Made by a program: the position numbers and the translations under genes. The notes under the pieces were generated by a model. It was not told where the DNA came from. It ran no database searches and saw only the letters and a program-made list of their open reading frames with translations. Positions 33,385 through 43,800 of a DNA stretch of 49,356 nucleotides are shown here, piece by piece; the stretch's first letter is position 1, and every line of letters starts with the position of its first letter. The stretch is from an uncultured Saprospiraceae bacterium (lineage in GTDB: Bacteria; Bacteroidota; Bacteroidia; Chitinophagales; Saprospiraceae): the NCBI GenBank assembly GCA_937924035.1, contig CALDTK010000067.1, positions 1-49,356 of the forward strand. The letters run 5' to 3'.

Positions 33385-34149
33385 TTAGGCAACCTCATTC
33401 AGAAATTCCTCAAGAATATCGTTGAATTGTTCAGGGTGTTCCATCATAGGAGCATGCCCACACTTATCTACCCAGACCAATCGAGAATCGGACAGAAGTT
33501 CATGAAATTTTTCAGCTACGAAAGGTGGCGTGACCTCATCTTGCTTTCCCCAAACAAGCAGTACTGGTTGTTTTAATTGATGAAGTTTATCAGCCAAGTT
33601 TTGACGAACAGCGCTTTTCGAAGTCATCACTACACGCAAAGCTTTTTCGCGATTTGTCGTTATTTCAAACACCTCATCAATGAGCTCTGGAGTTGCAGTG
33701 TTTGGATCATAAAACACGTCACCCACTTTCGTTTTAATGTATTCACGGTCACCTCGTTTTGGAAATCCAGATCCCATCGCAGCCTCGAACAAGCCCGATG
33801 ATCCTGTGAGTGTGATGGATTTCACATGATCAGGATACTTCATGGTGTAGAGCTGAGCGAGGTGTCCTCCAAGACTATTCCCTAAGAGATGCATGCCTGA
33901 ATACTTCTTCAGCTTGACAAAGTCTGATACGTAATCTAACAATCCACCAAGACCAGTTTTTACTAGTGGCAATTCGTAAATAGGAAGCATTGGGACGACC
34001 ACATTAAAGCTTTCGCCAAAACGGTTGATGATACCTTCGAAGTTACTTAGTGTACCAAAAAGTCCGTGGAGCAGCATAAGTACTGGCTTATCGCCACCTG
34101 TTTCGATGTATTTAAACTTACCGTCCTCGATTAACTCTGTATTGCTCAT
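33385..34149 (-). CDS. Alpha/beta hydrolase
   Basis: 254-aa cytoplasmic hydrolase of the alpha/beta fold. The oxyanion-hole region is LLHGLFGTLSNF, the nucleophile elbow GNSLGG (Ser), the acid lies in LLVWGKQDEVTPP (Asp) and the base in DKCGHAPMMEHPEQF (His); the triad is complete. ATG 34149 (MSNTELIEDGKFKYIE) is preferred to an upstream start at 34191, which adds 14 unconserved residues. Substrate unknown; closest in style to the esterase/carboxylesterase and MhpC-like groups. It stands next to treS on the same strand with about 160 bases between, no evident link. Confidence 0.88.
   Translation of the reverse strand: MSNTELIEDGKFKYIETGGDKPVLMLLHGLFGTLSNFEGIINRFGESFNVVVPMLPIYELPLVKTGLGGLLDYVSDFVKLKKYSGMHLLGNSLGGHLAQLYTMKYPDHVKSITLTGSSGLFEAAMGSGFPKRGDREYIKTKVGDVFYDPNTATPELIDEVFEITTNREKALRVVMTSKSAVRQNLADKLHQLKQPVLLVWGKQDEVTPPFVAEKFHELLSDSRLVWVDKCGHAPMMEHPEQFNDILEEFLNEVA
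34009..34022 (+). repeat. Dispersed 14-mer, copy 7
   Basis: Exact, N = C, + orientation, antisense inside the alpha/beta hydrolase gene. Confidence 0.8.
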
Positions 34150-34313
34150 GTTGCGAAGTTTCGCCTGCGTGAAGGTAGGCTGATTGAACAAAAGAAGAAC
34201 ACTAGGCTCAGCCTAGCATTTGGACAACCCAACACACAGTGACTAAGAATCCTTCAAGTCAACGTTCAATAGGCGACTAAGAGCATTTCTTATTCTTAGG
34301 GCCTAAGAAAATA

Positions 34314-35981
34314 TTACTTGTTGAGGTTAGCTCTTTTGGTGATTTCAATAAGGTAAGTTCCCCAGCCAGTAATTGTGAGGCGATAACTTTCCTCAATGTC
34401 ATGGAAGTTTTCGCCTCCCAAGATCTCACGAGCCTTATAACCTTCATAGCTTTCCAGTGGCAGACAAAGGCTTGTCGCACGACCACTGAGGTTGCAAACG
34501 ACTAAAACAACCTCGTCTTCATACCTGCGCACATATGCTAGGATATTCTTCTCTTCAGGTTCGAGCATAATCATTTCTCCTCTGCCAAAGCATTGGTAGC
34601 TCTTTCGAATTTCAATCATGCGACGCATCCAGTGGAGCATACTTCGAGAGCGATTTTCCTGTACTTGAACATTCACTGTTTCATAATGAAACTCAGGATC
34701 GCTGATTACCGGTAAGTACAATTGCTGCGGAGTAGCATGACTAAATCCGGCATTGTTCTCTGGCGACCATTGCATAGGTGTACGCACACCATCGCGATCA
34801 TTGAGATATACATTGTCGCCCATGCCGATTTCATCGCCATAATAAATGACTGGTGTCCCTGGCATCGTAAACAGCATTGTGTTCATGAGGTGCATCTTAC
34901 GATAGCTTCCATCCATGAGGCGAGCAAGACGAAGGCGAATTCCCATGTTCTGCTTCGCTTCAGGAACGTAGCAGTAGTGGTTCCACATCCATTGACGTTC
35001 CTCTGGTGTGACCATCTCGAGCGTAAGCTCATCGTGGTTACGCAAGAAGGTTGCCCACTGGCAATTTTCAGGAATTTCAGGTGTACGCTTGAGAACTTCT
35101 ACAATTTCCGTTCGATCCTCTTTTGCGACGCCCATATAGAGACGTGGCATCAATGGAAAGTGATAATTCATGTGGCACTCATCGCCATCTCCGAAGTATC
35201 CAGCAGAGTCGGCGGGCATCATGTTAGCCTCGGCTAGGAGACAGATTTCACCATGGAATTTCTCGTCGACATACTTTCGAAGGCGCTTCAAAAAAGCATG
35301 CGTTGGTGCAAGGTTTTCACATGTCGTTCCTTCTTCTTCAAATAGATAAGGAATGGCATCTAGTCGGAAGCCATCGACCCCCATACTCGCCCAGTAGTCA
35401 ATAACCTCGTATATCGCCTTTTCGACAGCAGGGTTCTCAAAATTGAGATCTGGCTGATGATGGAAAAAGCGATGCCAGTAGTACTGCTCCACCTCGGGGT
35501 GCCACGTCCAATTACTCTCTTCTGTATCCAAGAAAATAATACGAACGCCATCGTATTTTTTATTGTCGTCGCTCCATACGTAGAAGTTTCGTTCGCTTGA
35601 TCCAGCAGGCGCTTTAATGGCTCGCTGGAACCATGGATGCTGATCTGAAGTGTGGTTGATAACCATCTCCATGATGATCTTAAGACCACGTGCATGTGCT
35701 TCACGCACCAACTCACGTACGTCTTCAATATCTCCGTAGTTAGGATTGACCTTGTAATAGTCAGCGATGTCATAGCCATCATCCTGAAGTGGACTGTCGA
35801 AGAAAGGCATAACCCATATGGCTGTAACACCCAGACTTTGGATGTAATCAAGCTTAGATATCAATCCTTTGATGTCTCCATAACCATCATCATTACTATC
35901 GCAAAAGCTCTTGATATGAACTTGATAGATGATGGCATCTTTGTACCAAAGTGACGGTTGGAGTGCAGGAGATGAAGTCAT
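34314..35981 (-). CDS. treS: Trehalose synthase (maltose alpha-D-glucosyltransferase), GH13
   Basis: 555-aa GH13 enzyme that interconverts maltose and trehalose. It fits TreS over the full length: WYKDAIIYQVHIKSFCDSNDDGYGDIKGL, DDGYDIADY, MVINHTSDQHPWFQRA, the subfamily run SNWTWHPEVEQYYWHRFFHHQPDLNFENPAV, DGFRLDAIPYLFEEEGT (nucleophile Asp), LLAEAN (acid/base Glu), GDGDECHMNYHFPLMPRLYM, FLRNHDELTLEMV (third Asp) and GTPVIYYGDEIGMGD. The C-terminal beta domain is present, but no fused maltokinase domain. No glgE, malto-kinase or otsA/B gene is nearby, so its metabolic partner is elsewhere. Probably for compatible-solute or glycogen-related metabolism. Confidence 0.94.
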   Translation of the reverse strand: MTSSPALQPSLWYKDAIIYQVHIKSFCDSNDDGYGDIKGLISKLDYIQSLGVTAIWVMPFFDSPLQDDGYDIADYYKVNPNYGDIEDVRELVREAHARGLKIIMEMVINHTSDQHPWFQRAIKAPAGSSERNFYVWSDDNKKYDGVRIIFLDTEESNWTWHPEVEQYYWHRFFHHQPDLNFENPAVEKAIYEVIDYWASMGVDGFRLDAIPYLFEEEGTTCENLAPTHAFLKRLRKYVDEKFHGEICLLAEANMMPADSAGYFGDGDECHMNYHFPLMPRLYMGVAKEDRTEIVEVLKRTPEIPENCQWATFLRNHDELTLEMVTPEERQWMWNHYCYVPEAKQNMGIRLRLARLMDGSYRKMHLMNTMLFTMPGTPVIYYGDEIGMGDNVYLNDRDGVRTPMQWSPENNAGFSHATPQQLYLPVISDPEFHYETVNVQVQENRSRSMLHWMRRMIEIRKSYQCFGRGEMIMLEPEEKNILAYVRRYEDEVVLVVCNLSGRATSLCLPLESYEGYKAREILGGENFHDIEESYRLTITGWGTYLIEITKRANLNK

Positions 35982-36131
35982 TTAGGACTTGATTTTATTT
36001 AGGGTAATATACGTGGAGCAGGAAACTCTGTTCCTTTCTTTTTTCGATTCAAAAAACCTTTTTGAAGACAGTTTTGTCGCGAAGGATGGATCCTACACTT
36101 CGCGCAAGACTGAAATTGTACCTTTCCCGCA

Positions 36132-37523
36132 ATGGCACCACTGATTACCAACGACGCAGTCGTACTCGGCATCCTGATTTTGATTCTTGCCTTGATCTTT
36201 ACGCTCGACAAGAAATTTCCAAGCATCTTCAAGATTGTACCAGCGCTCTTGATGTGTTACTTTTTACCAGCGCTCTTGAATTGGCCACTCAACATTGTTG
36301 CCCCGCATTGGTACGAACCTGGCCTCTTCGATGCACTTCTTTCCAAAGGAATAGAAGTAACAGGAGGGCTTGAAGCCTTAAAAGGAATGTCCTACGGTGA
36401 AATCCAAGCCTTAATTGATCGTGCTGGACTTCCGTTAAGTGACTTCTCAGCTTTTGAAGGACACTCAAGGCTTTACTTCATGGCGTCACGGTATCTCCTC
36501 CCAGCCTCTTTGGTTTTGTTGTGCTTAAGCATCGATCTAAAAGCTGTCATGAACTTAGGGCCTAAGGCTCTCATCATGTTCTTTACCGCAACGCTAGGTA
36601 TTGTCATCGGTGGACCTGTAGCCCTGCTCATTGCCACAATTTACTTTCCAGGGACCTTCAATGTAGGTGCTGATGAACTCTGGCGTGGTCTTGCAACTGT
36701 TGCGGGTTCATGGATTGGCGGAGGCGCCAACCAGACAGCGATGAAAGAAATCTACGAGGTTGGAGATGGACTTTTTGCTTCAATGATTGTGGTGGACATC
36801 ATTGTTGCCAACATCTGGATGGCCTTCCTTCTGTATGGATCGGGAATGGCTGAGAAAGTGGATCGTTGGCTAGGAGCCGACTCCTCAGCCATTGAGGACT
36901 TGAAAAAACGTGTTGCTGATTACCAAGCCTCCGTCATGAAAGTGCCTACAACAACAGAAACCTTTCAATTACTGGGCGTTGCTTTTGGTGGCGTAGCTCT
37001 TGCACACTTCGGAGCGGACATCATCAGTCCTTGGATGCGTGGTTTTCGCGAAAGCTTGGCAGCTGCGGGGTTACACTCCTTAATGAGTGGTTTCTTTTGG
37101 CTCATCGTCATTGCAACTACCGTTGGTGTCGGCCTGAGCTTCACCAAACTTCGCAAGCTTGAAGGTGTAGGCGCAAGTCGATTTGGATCCGTTTTCATCT
37201 ACATTCTTGTGGCGACCATTGGTATGAAAATGAACATTGGTGAGGCGATTCAAAACCCAGGTCTTTTTGCGATTGGGCTCATTTGGATGCTCATTCATGT
37301 GACACTCTTGCTCCTTGTGGCTAAACTTATCAAGGCGCCGTTTTTCTTCGTCGCTGTAGGCTCGCAAGCAAATGTGGGTGGTGCAGCATCTGCTCCCGTT
37401 GTCGCATCGGCGTTTAGTCCGGCATTAGCTCCTGTAGGTGTCCTTCTCGCCGTGCTAGGATATGCGGTGGGTACATATGGCGCGATCGTGTGTGCTTACT
37501 TGATGTCAGGTGTAGCTGGGTAA
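36132..37523 (+). CDS. DUF819 family membrane protein
   Basis: 463-aa integral membrane protein with about 12 hydrophobic segments of the DUF819 (YjcL-like) family, resembling ion or metabolite symporters. Typical stretches are AGSWIGGGANQTAMKEIYEVG, a glycine-rich re-entrant-like segment, and GSQANVGGAASAPVVASAFSPALAPVGVLLAVLGYAVGTYGAIVCAYLM at the C-terminus, the second half of an apparent internal duplication. Substrate unknown. ATG 36132 lies five bases after TACCTTTC (36119-36126), a -7-like box. It faces away from treS with a 150-base shared upstream region. Confidence 0.88.
   Translation: MAPLITNDAVVLGILILILALIFTLDKKFPSIFKIVPALLMCYFLPALLNWPLNIVAPHWYEPGLFDALLSKGIEVTGGLEALKGMSYGEIQALIDRAGLPLSDFSAFEGHSRLYFMASRYLLPASLVLLCLSIDLKAVMNLGPKALIMFFTATLGIVIGGPVALLIATIYFPGTFNVGADELWRGLATVAGSWIGGGANQTAMKEIYEVGDGLFASMIVVDIIVANIWMAFLLYGSGMAEKVDRWLGADSSAIEDLKKRVADYQASVMKVPTTTETFQLLGVAFGGVALAHFGADIISPWMRGFRESLAAAGLHSLMSGFFWLIVIATTVGVGLSFTKLRKLEGVGASRFGSVFIYILVATIGMKMNIGEAIQNPGLFAIGLIWMLIHVTLLLLVAKLIKAPFFFVAVGSQANVGGAASAPVVASAFSPALAPVGVLLAVLGYAVGTYGAIVCAYLMSGVAG
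37042..37055 (-). repeat. Dispersed 14-mer, copy 8
   Basis: Exact, N = G, - orientation, antisense inside the DUF819 gene. Here the core is the perfect palindrome TTTCGCGAAA. Confidence 0.8.
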
Positions 37524-37793
37524 GCTTAAATTGATAGTTGGTAATTGTTAGTTGATAATGCCGAGACGCGCGGGCATTAGGGACGTGCACACGACGTTCG
37601 CAGAGCTAAAACTCATACTCCAGGCAGTAGCCACAGGACCTTGATAGCAATGTAGTTGTAACGCTATGAAGGCCTAGGCGTCAGAGTTGAGTGTCTCAAA
37701 CTTTGCGATCTCTGCACCTTTGCGAGTCCGCAGAATGCGGATGTCTCTGGGATAAAACTGCGTCTTGCTCAAGAATAATACTGCGTTTAAAAT

Positions 37794-38165
37794 CTACTTC
37801 AGCCCCAATTTCGATCGAAAAATATGGGCAATCGTATTCGCTCTCAACTTGGCATCTTCAGCAGTCGGACCTACAAAATTATCATCGACTGTCTGCTCGA
37901 AAAGAGACACCCATTGTGTAAAGTGAGCCGTCTCAACTTTCAGAGGAATATGCTTTTGAAACGGATTACCACGATAATCGCCTTGCCCCAATAAGACTTT
38001 CTCCCAAAACGAATACATCGTTGGCAAGTGTGATTCCCAATGCACATTTGCTTGGTCGCCAAAGACAGGTGCGAGTAGAGCATCTTTTTGCACTTTCTGA
38101 TAGAAAGAATCTACCATGAGTTGAATATCCTCTGGAGATCTAATGTCTGTCCTTGAAGGTGCCAT
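37794..38165 (-). CDS. Group III truncated haemoglobin
   Basis: 123-aa haem protein. It matches the group III (Ctb-like) family along its length: DIRSPEDIQLMVDSFYQKVQKDALLAPVFGD, HWESHLPTMYSFWEKVLLGQGDYRGNPFQKHIPL, then HFTQWVSLFEQTVDDNF and the C-terminal helix. The KHIPL histidine is the expected proximal haem ligand. Group III globins bind O2 and NO and are tied to nitrosative stress or respiration. I start at ATG 38165; an upstream start at 38222 would add 19 residues not seen in the family. The DUF2911 gene ends 75 bases upstream on the same strand. Confidence 0.92.
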   Translation of the reverse strand: MAPSRTDIRSPEDIQLMVDSFYQKVQKDALLAPVFGDQANVHWESHLPTMYSFWEKVLLGQGDYRGNPFQKHIPLKVETAHFTQWVSLFEQTVDDNFVGPTAEDAKLRANTIAHIFRSKLGLK

Positions 38166-38240
38166 GACGCCACAAGGTGGGGTGAAAAAAGTTATCACAT
38201 ACAGGTTTGCATCAAACAACAAACTCGTGCTTCTTCAGCT

Positions 38241-39086
38241 TTATCTATTCAACGCTTTTTCGTACTCCTCAATGAGGCTTTGTGCTTCCTTAGTTCCGTA
38301 CTCACTTGGCCTAGCTTTCGCCAAAACCAGTCCTTCATTGGCAGTGACAAGCGCTTCTTTATAGCGTCCAAGTTTCGCCAATATTTTGGCCTTCAAGTTT
38401 ACTCGCCAATACTCCTTTTTCTCACCGAGGTCAATTGCTTTTTGAGCCCAAATGAGACCGTCTTCTATACCTTTTTCCCATGTTAACGCATACAAGGCAG
38501 CACGGTAATAATCTGCGGCAGAGGGGCCGGCAAGTACACTGCGTATACCTCCATTCGTATTCACATTAATAGGAATAGCAACACGGGTATTTTCCCAATG
38601 CAGGGCTAGGATTGCTTCATCGTCTGTAAAATCATCGATGCTGAAGGTGAGGCGCTGTGCTGTTCGATCCGTCTGAGTAGAAGGAACAGATACCTGCGCA
38701 GCAATTTGCTTTTCATCCCATGGACTTGGCACTTCCCAGTGCGTGAGATCTTTGTAAAAAAAGATTTCCCATTTTGATACGCCAGGCCGGGTAATTATGG
38801 CATATGTACCCGATCCTACTTTTTCATCACCGATAGTAACTGGCTTACTGAAAGTGATCTTGCTGTTTCGATTTGCACCAGTTCGCCAAAGACTATCGAA
38901 AGGCACGAGGTCCCCAAAAATTGTTCTTCCTCGCATGTGTGGTCGTGAGTATTCAATGGAGATGTCCGTCATGCCTACACGCTGCTCCAATTTTTGAATT
39001 GGGCTCAAATGGAGATAGGGTATTTGAGCTTCGGCTTGGAACATCATCCCGATGCAGCAGAAGATTAAAATGAGGGCTTTCATCAA
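38241..39086 (-). CDS. DUF2911 family exported protein
   Basis: 281-aa protein with a signal peptide (residues 1-20, ending MFQAEAQ). Residues 25-170 carry the DUF2911 domain: SPIQKLEQRVGMTDISIEYSRPHMRGRTIFGDLVPFDSLWRTGANRNSKITFS, then GTYAIITRPGVSKWEIFFYKD, both conserved. A helical C-terminal part (ALYALTWEKGIEDGLIWAQKAIDLGEKKEYWRVNLKAKILAKLGRYKEAL) looks like one or two TPR units. Common in Bacteroidota; function unknown, probably periplasmic. MM at the start leaves a one-codon ambiguity. Confidence 0.88.
   Translation of the reverse strand: MMKALILIFCCIGMMFQAEAQIPYLHLSPIQKLEQRVGMTDISIEYSRPHMRGRTIFGDLVPFDSLWRTGANRNSKITFSKPVTIGDEKVGSGTYAIITRPGVSKWEIFFYKDLTHWEVPSPWDEKQIAAQVSVPSTQTDRTAQRLTFSIDDFTDDEAILALHWENTRVAIPINVNTNGGIRSVLAGPSAADYYRAALYALTWEKGIEDGLIWAQKAIDLGEKKEYWRVNLKAKILAKLGRYKEALVTANEGLVLAKARPSEYGTKEAQSLIEEYEKALNR
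38314..38327 (+). repeat. Dispersed 14-mer, copy 9
   Basis: Exact, N = C, + orientation, antisense inside the DUF2911 gene. Confidence 0.8.
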
Positions 39087-39284
39087 CTTAGAAAATGGTG
39101 TATCCCGAAACTAAGGAATTTTTAAAATCTTAGCTCTTGGAAGTCATAAGTTAAAATGAGTTAAAGGCGAGGTATAACCTCTCGGCAATCAAAATTCACT
39201 TACTCAATAACTATATAATTCAACAACCAAAAACTAGCACAATGGGCCGCGCCGCCTACACAACGCGAGTGGCCCGCCCGATCG

Positions 39285-39318
39285 GGTAATCGGCAGGACT
39301 GACACTATGTGCCTACCA
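39285..39318. repeat. 34-bp direct repeat, left copy
   Basis: 31 of 34 bases are identical to 44347-44380, in the same orientation; the three differences are transitions. It spans the stop codon of the T9SS propeller gene and its 3' flank. GGTA and TACC at its ends and GGC/GCC inside allow an imperfect hairpin. A palindrome CCCGATCGGG (39277-39286) touches its left edge. Confidence 0.75.
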
Positions 39319-40884
39319 AATCACCACCTGCTGCACACCCAAGGATTCACCTCGTCTTCCTAGTGCGAGCGTGTAGGTACCTTTTGGCAATACGGGCAAC
39401 TGCAACTGCAACTGCTGCGTCTCAATTCCACCTAGCAATTCCAAATCTGCGACTGCCTGACCAGCAGCATTGTAAAGTGTCGCATACAGCTTCTCTTCCT
39501 TGACTGAGCTAATGGGAAAAACAATGTTTAACACTCCGCCACCTTGTACAGGATTTGGATAAACACTCCACTCTGCCTCTGGTACTTCTTCTGTAGAGCT
39601 CCAGATGATATACGGGTAGGCCAAAATGCTCGAATCGCATACAGCCGTATCTATGATAGGTGCAAGGCCACGCGCAACACGATCTTTAGCCCATAGGGAA
39701 TAGTTGGGAAACTCGGGGATGCCAACAAAGTAAAAACTTGGCAGGTTAACACCTGCAGGTTTTAAATCACACGCCCGCCCTTTACGACTGGGTTTATCAA
39801 TTACGCTAAGGTGCTTTGCAGCTCCTGGAATAGCCACATACATGCGACAATCCGGACCGCGCGTGATGCGATAATATGGAATATTATCGGTGTCTGGATT
39901 ATCTTCAGTGATACGAACTGCACTACCAGCTACATCGGATGAATAGGCGTCAATCTGATAAATGTTATGACGATCGGTAATATAAACAAATCGACCGTCA
40001 GCACTCCAGTTTACATCGCACGTCACCCGATAAGGTTCGAATTCTGGATCTGGATTAGGGATAATTTCGCGCAGAGATATTTGACCTGTAAATCTGTCGA
40101 AGTAATAGAAGGCAACACCATCATCACCGCCCATCAACACAAATTCTGTTCCTTGAGGATTGAAACGCATACGCGTACCAACTCGCTCTCTAGGAAAGCC
40201 AGCTGGGCCGAGACGCTGTACACTATGTATATAGCTAGAATCTTCTGTGAAATGAAATACATGAAACTTGTCTGAAATGGCTGAACGTGCAATGCCCCAC
40301 CAACCTCCCAGCCCGTCTGAAGTGAAATCCATGAGTTGATCCAACGTTGTATCACCAACCATAAGCTCAACATGTGACTCCTCTATAGGCTCAATTCCGG
40401 ACAAATCTAGACTATACACGCTTCGGTGCGAAGTATAAGTTCGAAACTGTGCCTCACCATTAAAATAGTTTTCCTTAGTATATAACAAACTTTCCTGACT
40501 TAGAGGGAGAAAGGCTTGCTGACCAATAGGTTGATTCCTAGATTCACAAAACGATAAGTAGAAATCTCTATTGTAAGAGTCATCTAAGGATATTATTGAA
40601 TCACGAAAGGATTCGATAATTACACATCCATTAGCAGTTAATATAAAACCATTATATAGAAATGACTGATTACCCCAACCAAATTTAAAATCAGATAACG
40701 AATCAAGCTTACCCGATTTTACGCTATTTTCAAAATCAAGAAAACTTATACCAAAATTTTCCAGTTGATTCGGGGCATTCCCTAAAAACCATTGAGCATC
40801 AGGCCGCTCTAGCCCATTCCAAAGTTGCGCAGAGCACAACTTTGAAATAAACAAGAGGGCAAATACCAGAAATATGAATCTCAT
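39313..40884 (-). CDS. T9SS-secreted propeller-like protein with type A sorting domain
   Basis: 523-aa surface or secreted protein. A signal peptide (MRFIFLVFALLFISKLCSAQ) starts at ATG 40884; an upstream GTG at 40956 would overlap the preceding gene. The body has propeller-like strands (MRFNPQGTEFVLMGGDDGVAFYYF, DVNWSADGRFVYITDRHNIYQID) and ends with the segment found in many gliding-bacteria surface proteins (MYVAIPGAAKHLSVIDKPSRKGRACDL, then GIPEFPNYSLW). The C-terminal 85 residues form a T9SS type A sorting domain: WSVYPNPVQGGGVLNIVF, LYNAAGQAVADLEL, LPKGTYTLAL. It begins one base after the stop of the beta-helix gene, so they are a two-gene unit. Confidence 0.85.
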   Translation of the reverse strand: MRFIFLVFALLFISKLCSAQLWNGLERPDAQWFLGNAPNQLENFGISFLDFENSVKSGKLDSLSDFKFGWGNQSFLYNGFILTANGCVIIESFRDSIISLDDSYNRDFYLSFCESRNQPIGQQAFLPLSQESLLYTKENYFNGEAQFRTYTSHRSVYSLDLSGIEPIEESHVELMVGDTTLDQLMDFTSDGLGGWWGIARSAISDKFHVFHFTEDSSYIHSVQRLGPAGFPRERVGTRMRFNPQGTEFVLMGGDDGVAFYYFDRFTGQISLREIIPNPDPEFEPYRVTCDVNWSADGRFVYITDRHNIYQIDAYSSDVAGSAVRITEDNPDTDNIPYYRITRGPDCRMYVAIPGAAKHLSVIDKPSRKGRACDLKPAGVNLPSFYFVGIPEFPNYSLWAKDRVARGLAPIIDTAVCDSSILAYPYIIWSSTEEVPEAEWSVYPNPVQGGGVLNIVFPISSVKEEKLYATLYNAAGQAVADLELLGGIETQQLQLQLPVLPKGTYTLALGRRGESLGVQQVVIW

Positions 40885-40885
40885 T

Positions 40886-43800
40886 CTAGTCAATGACTTG
40901 AATTTTAGTAGTAATGACTTCGTCGCCAGACTGGTAGGAGACAATAAATACACCACTTAGTAAGTCAATTGGCAGCTTAAAGCTGCGGTCTCTTATTCTA
41001 GTTAGTGTTAGCATTGTTGCGCTTGAAGCAGAAGTAAGTATTACCTCACTTGTTATATCAGTTCTCGTAGTAATTAAACTTCCTGCTTTTGCAGGAGACG
41101 GAAAGATTTCAAATTCCGCGTCAATCTTCTCCGATCGAATTACTAAGTTTTCCGTATCGCCTCCGACAATACATGAATTTGCATCATTTGATGCCAGACC
41201 TAATGTCCTCCGTGCTAGGTATACACCTGGGCCTTTAAGGGTAGAGCACTCCATCGCTGTTGAAACCAATTGCTGTGTCTCCTCGACTGACAAGCCTTCT
41301 GGTAAGTAAGATTTAATACTGAGATCTAGGCTTTCCTTCCAAACAGTCCCTTCTTGAGAACAAGTAGGAACATCATCAAGTGAATTTCTGAGTGATGATA
41401 GACTATTATTGAGGCCTGTTTCATCAGCATCTTGACTGTTGAGCGTCTCAGATAAACTGACGAGTTGATCCAATTCTTCAGTACTTAAACCATTCTCTGA
41501 AAACTCTTCTATGAGTGATTCTAGTTGTACAGCGGTTTCAGGATTGAAGTAATCATTTGAAATCAAATTCTCAAACGTCACTTCCGCCTGAGCCAATGGG
41601 GTATAACAGTTCGACGGGATATCGCAATCATCAGGATAATCTGTCGCTGCTTTTTCTAAAATCCTCGTCTTATATAAATTGGTCCATTCAGACTGCGTAA
41701 CTTCAGTTGAAGGAGGACAATCGTCATCAATTGGCCATACAGGAGGAATCCCAAGGCAATTACCGCAGTTTGCTGCAGGTGCATTGTTTGGCAACAAATT
41801 AAACCAATTCAAAAAGTCCCCAGTTACTGGAGTGTAAAGAGGGTCATCATCTCTTGCGATTACTTGATTTGTTGGGTACATACTTTGGTCAGCAAAATGC
41901 CAAGTATCGTTAGGGATAAATCCTTGATACTCGATGGCTGGAAATTCCATATTTTCTCCTATTTCATCAAATGTGGACGAAAACGGTCCTACATCAAAGC
42001 CAACTGTTAATCCCCAATCGTTGCCATGAAAAGCAAAACGTGAATTCCTAGCATTGTCATTTACTCCGACAATTGCCAAACCGTACTCAACTTCGCCTAG
42101 ATAGTTACAGCTATAACCAAATCGATTGTTTGTATTAGAAATCATGCCTACTGCTCCTGCGATAATTGGTCCAGCGCCCCCTATAAGATTTGACACTTGA
42201 TTACAGCCAATATTACCTCTACTATTGTCTTCGATATTAATTCCTGTGCTTGAAGTGCCTCCAACCGCGACATCATTATTGTTGATGGTTACGTTTTGTC
42301 TAAATCCTCCCCCATTGTTTTGGTTACCAACTGCTGAAACTCCAACCGCGTCTGGTGATAGTGTCGTTATTGTATTGCCACTCACGACTGTTTGTCCATT
42401 GACATTTCCATTGATGCTTGCGGCAGTTGCAAGATCGGGCGCGTCCGTAGGAATCGTGATTGTATTCCCTGTGAAATTGACGGTAGAATTTGGACTTTGA
42501 AACGCTCGCATTCCAAATTGTTCGGTGTTGTTGATTTCCATGTTCTGTGCAAACATGAATGTATTTCCAGAATACGAAAGTTCTACCCCAGTTTGATCGG
42601 CGTTAATCGTACCTCCTGTTAATGAGACTAGAGACCCAAAAGATCCCTGGGTAACGATGCCATTCTTTGCTGCGTCAATATTAAGACCTGTAGTAACAAG
42701 GAAACCGTTATTGTTGAATCGATTGAGTACTCCAACCTCTACATCAATTATTGACCCTCCACTAATGCCTACTCTTGCTTGACGATAAGGCTGGCCTATC
42801 CCTCCCCATGATCCTAAGATTTGAACACCGATGCTTTGATCTTGGATTAGAACGTTATTTAAGGCGTGTACTTGACCAAATCTCAAGTTCGCTCCAGAAA
42901 CACTAACTCCAATAAAACCAACATCCTCTGGATCAATAGCATATCGAGATCCGTTTGGTTGGAGACCTTCATAGGATATTTGAATATTATTTAAATTCAA
43001 TAAAGCCGCTCTGTTAGTAGATACACCAATAATACAGCCGTCAATAATAATTCCATTGGCTGTAAAACTCCCGCCATTTTGCACTGTTACTCCTGTATTG
43101 GCACCGTAGATAATCGAATTATCCGCATTTGCGCCTACGACATTAGGGTTATCTATCATGGTAACAGCTGAATTTGGCCCTACACTAATGGTATTAAAGG
43201 CTTGGTCTGCACACGGATAAAAGCTAGCGTTTGTCACCGTGATATTTTGAGGAGGCGATACATTATTGCCAAAGGATAGTGTTGCCCCTGGCCCCATAAT
43301 CACACGACTTCTTGTATTATTAATCCAATTATTACCATTGTAGACAACATTACCCAACAAGAGCACCTCAGTACCTGGAATATCTGCTGCGGTGATAACT
43401 CCTCCATTAATAATAGGACTATCAGAGACAACAAATGCCAGTGGTGGATTGTTTGCAAAGACTGGTATCGTCTCAAAATCCCAAATTTGTTCGGCATCTA
43501 GTAAGTCGCAAGTTGCACCAACTGGGCACCGCCATAGTCTAGAGCTAGTAAAGCGATCTGGACTAGCACCATTTACTCCATTAATTACATCATAGTCCAA
43601 TAAGAGTGACCCGCAATAGTTATCTGGGGTCCCTGCAATCCGTAGATGAAATCTAGTTATCGTTTGTAGAGTTCCAAATAATGGTACCTGCACGCCGTTG
43701 AGCGTTGAGACATTAATGACAGATATTATCCCTGACGGAGTTTGCCGAGCAAAAGTAGTGAGTGGAACAACGCCAGGCTGATTAGACCCAGGAGTTACGA

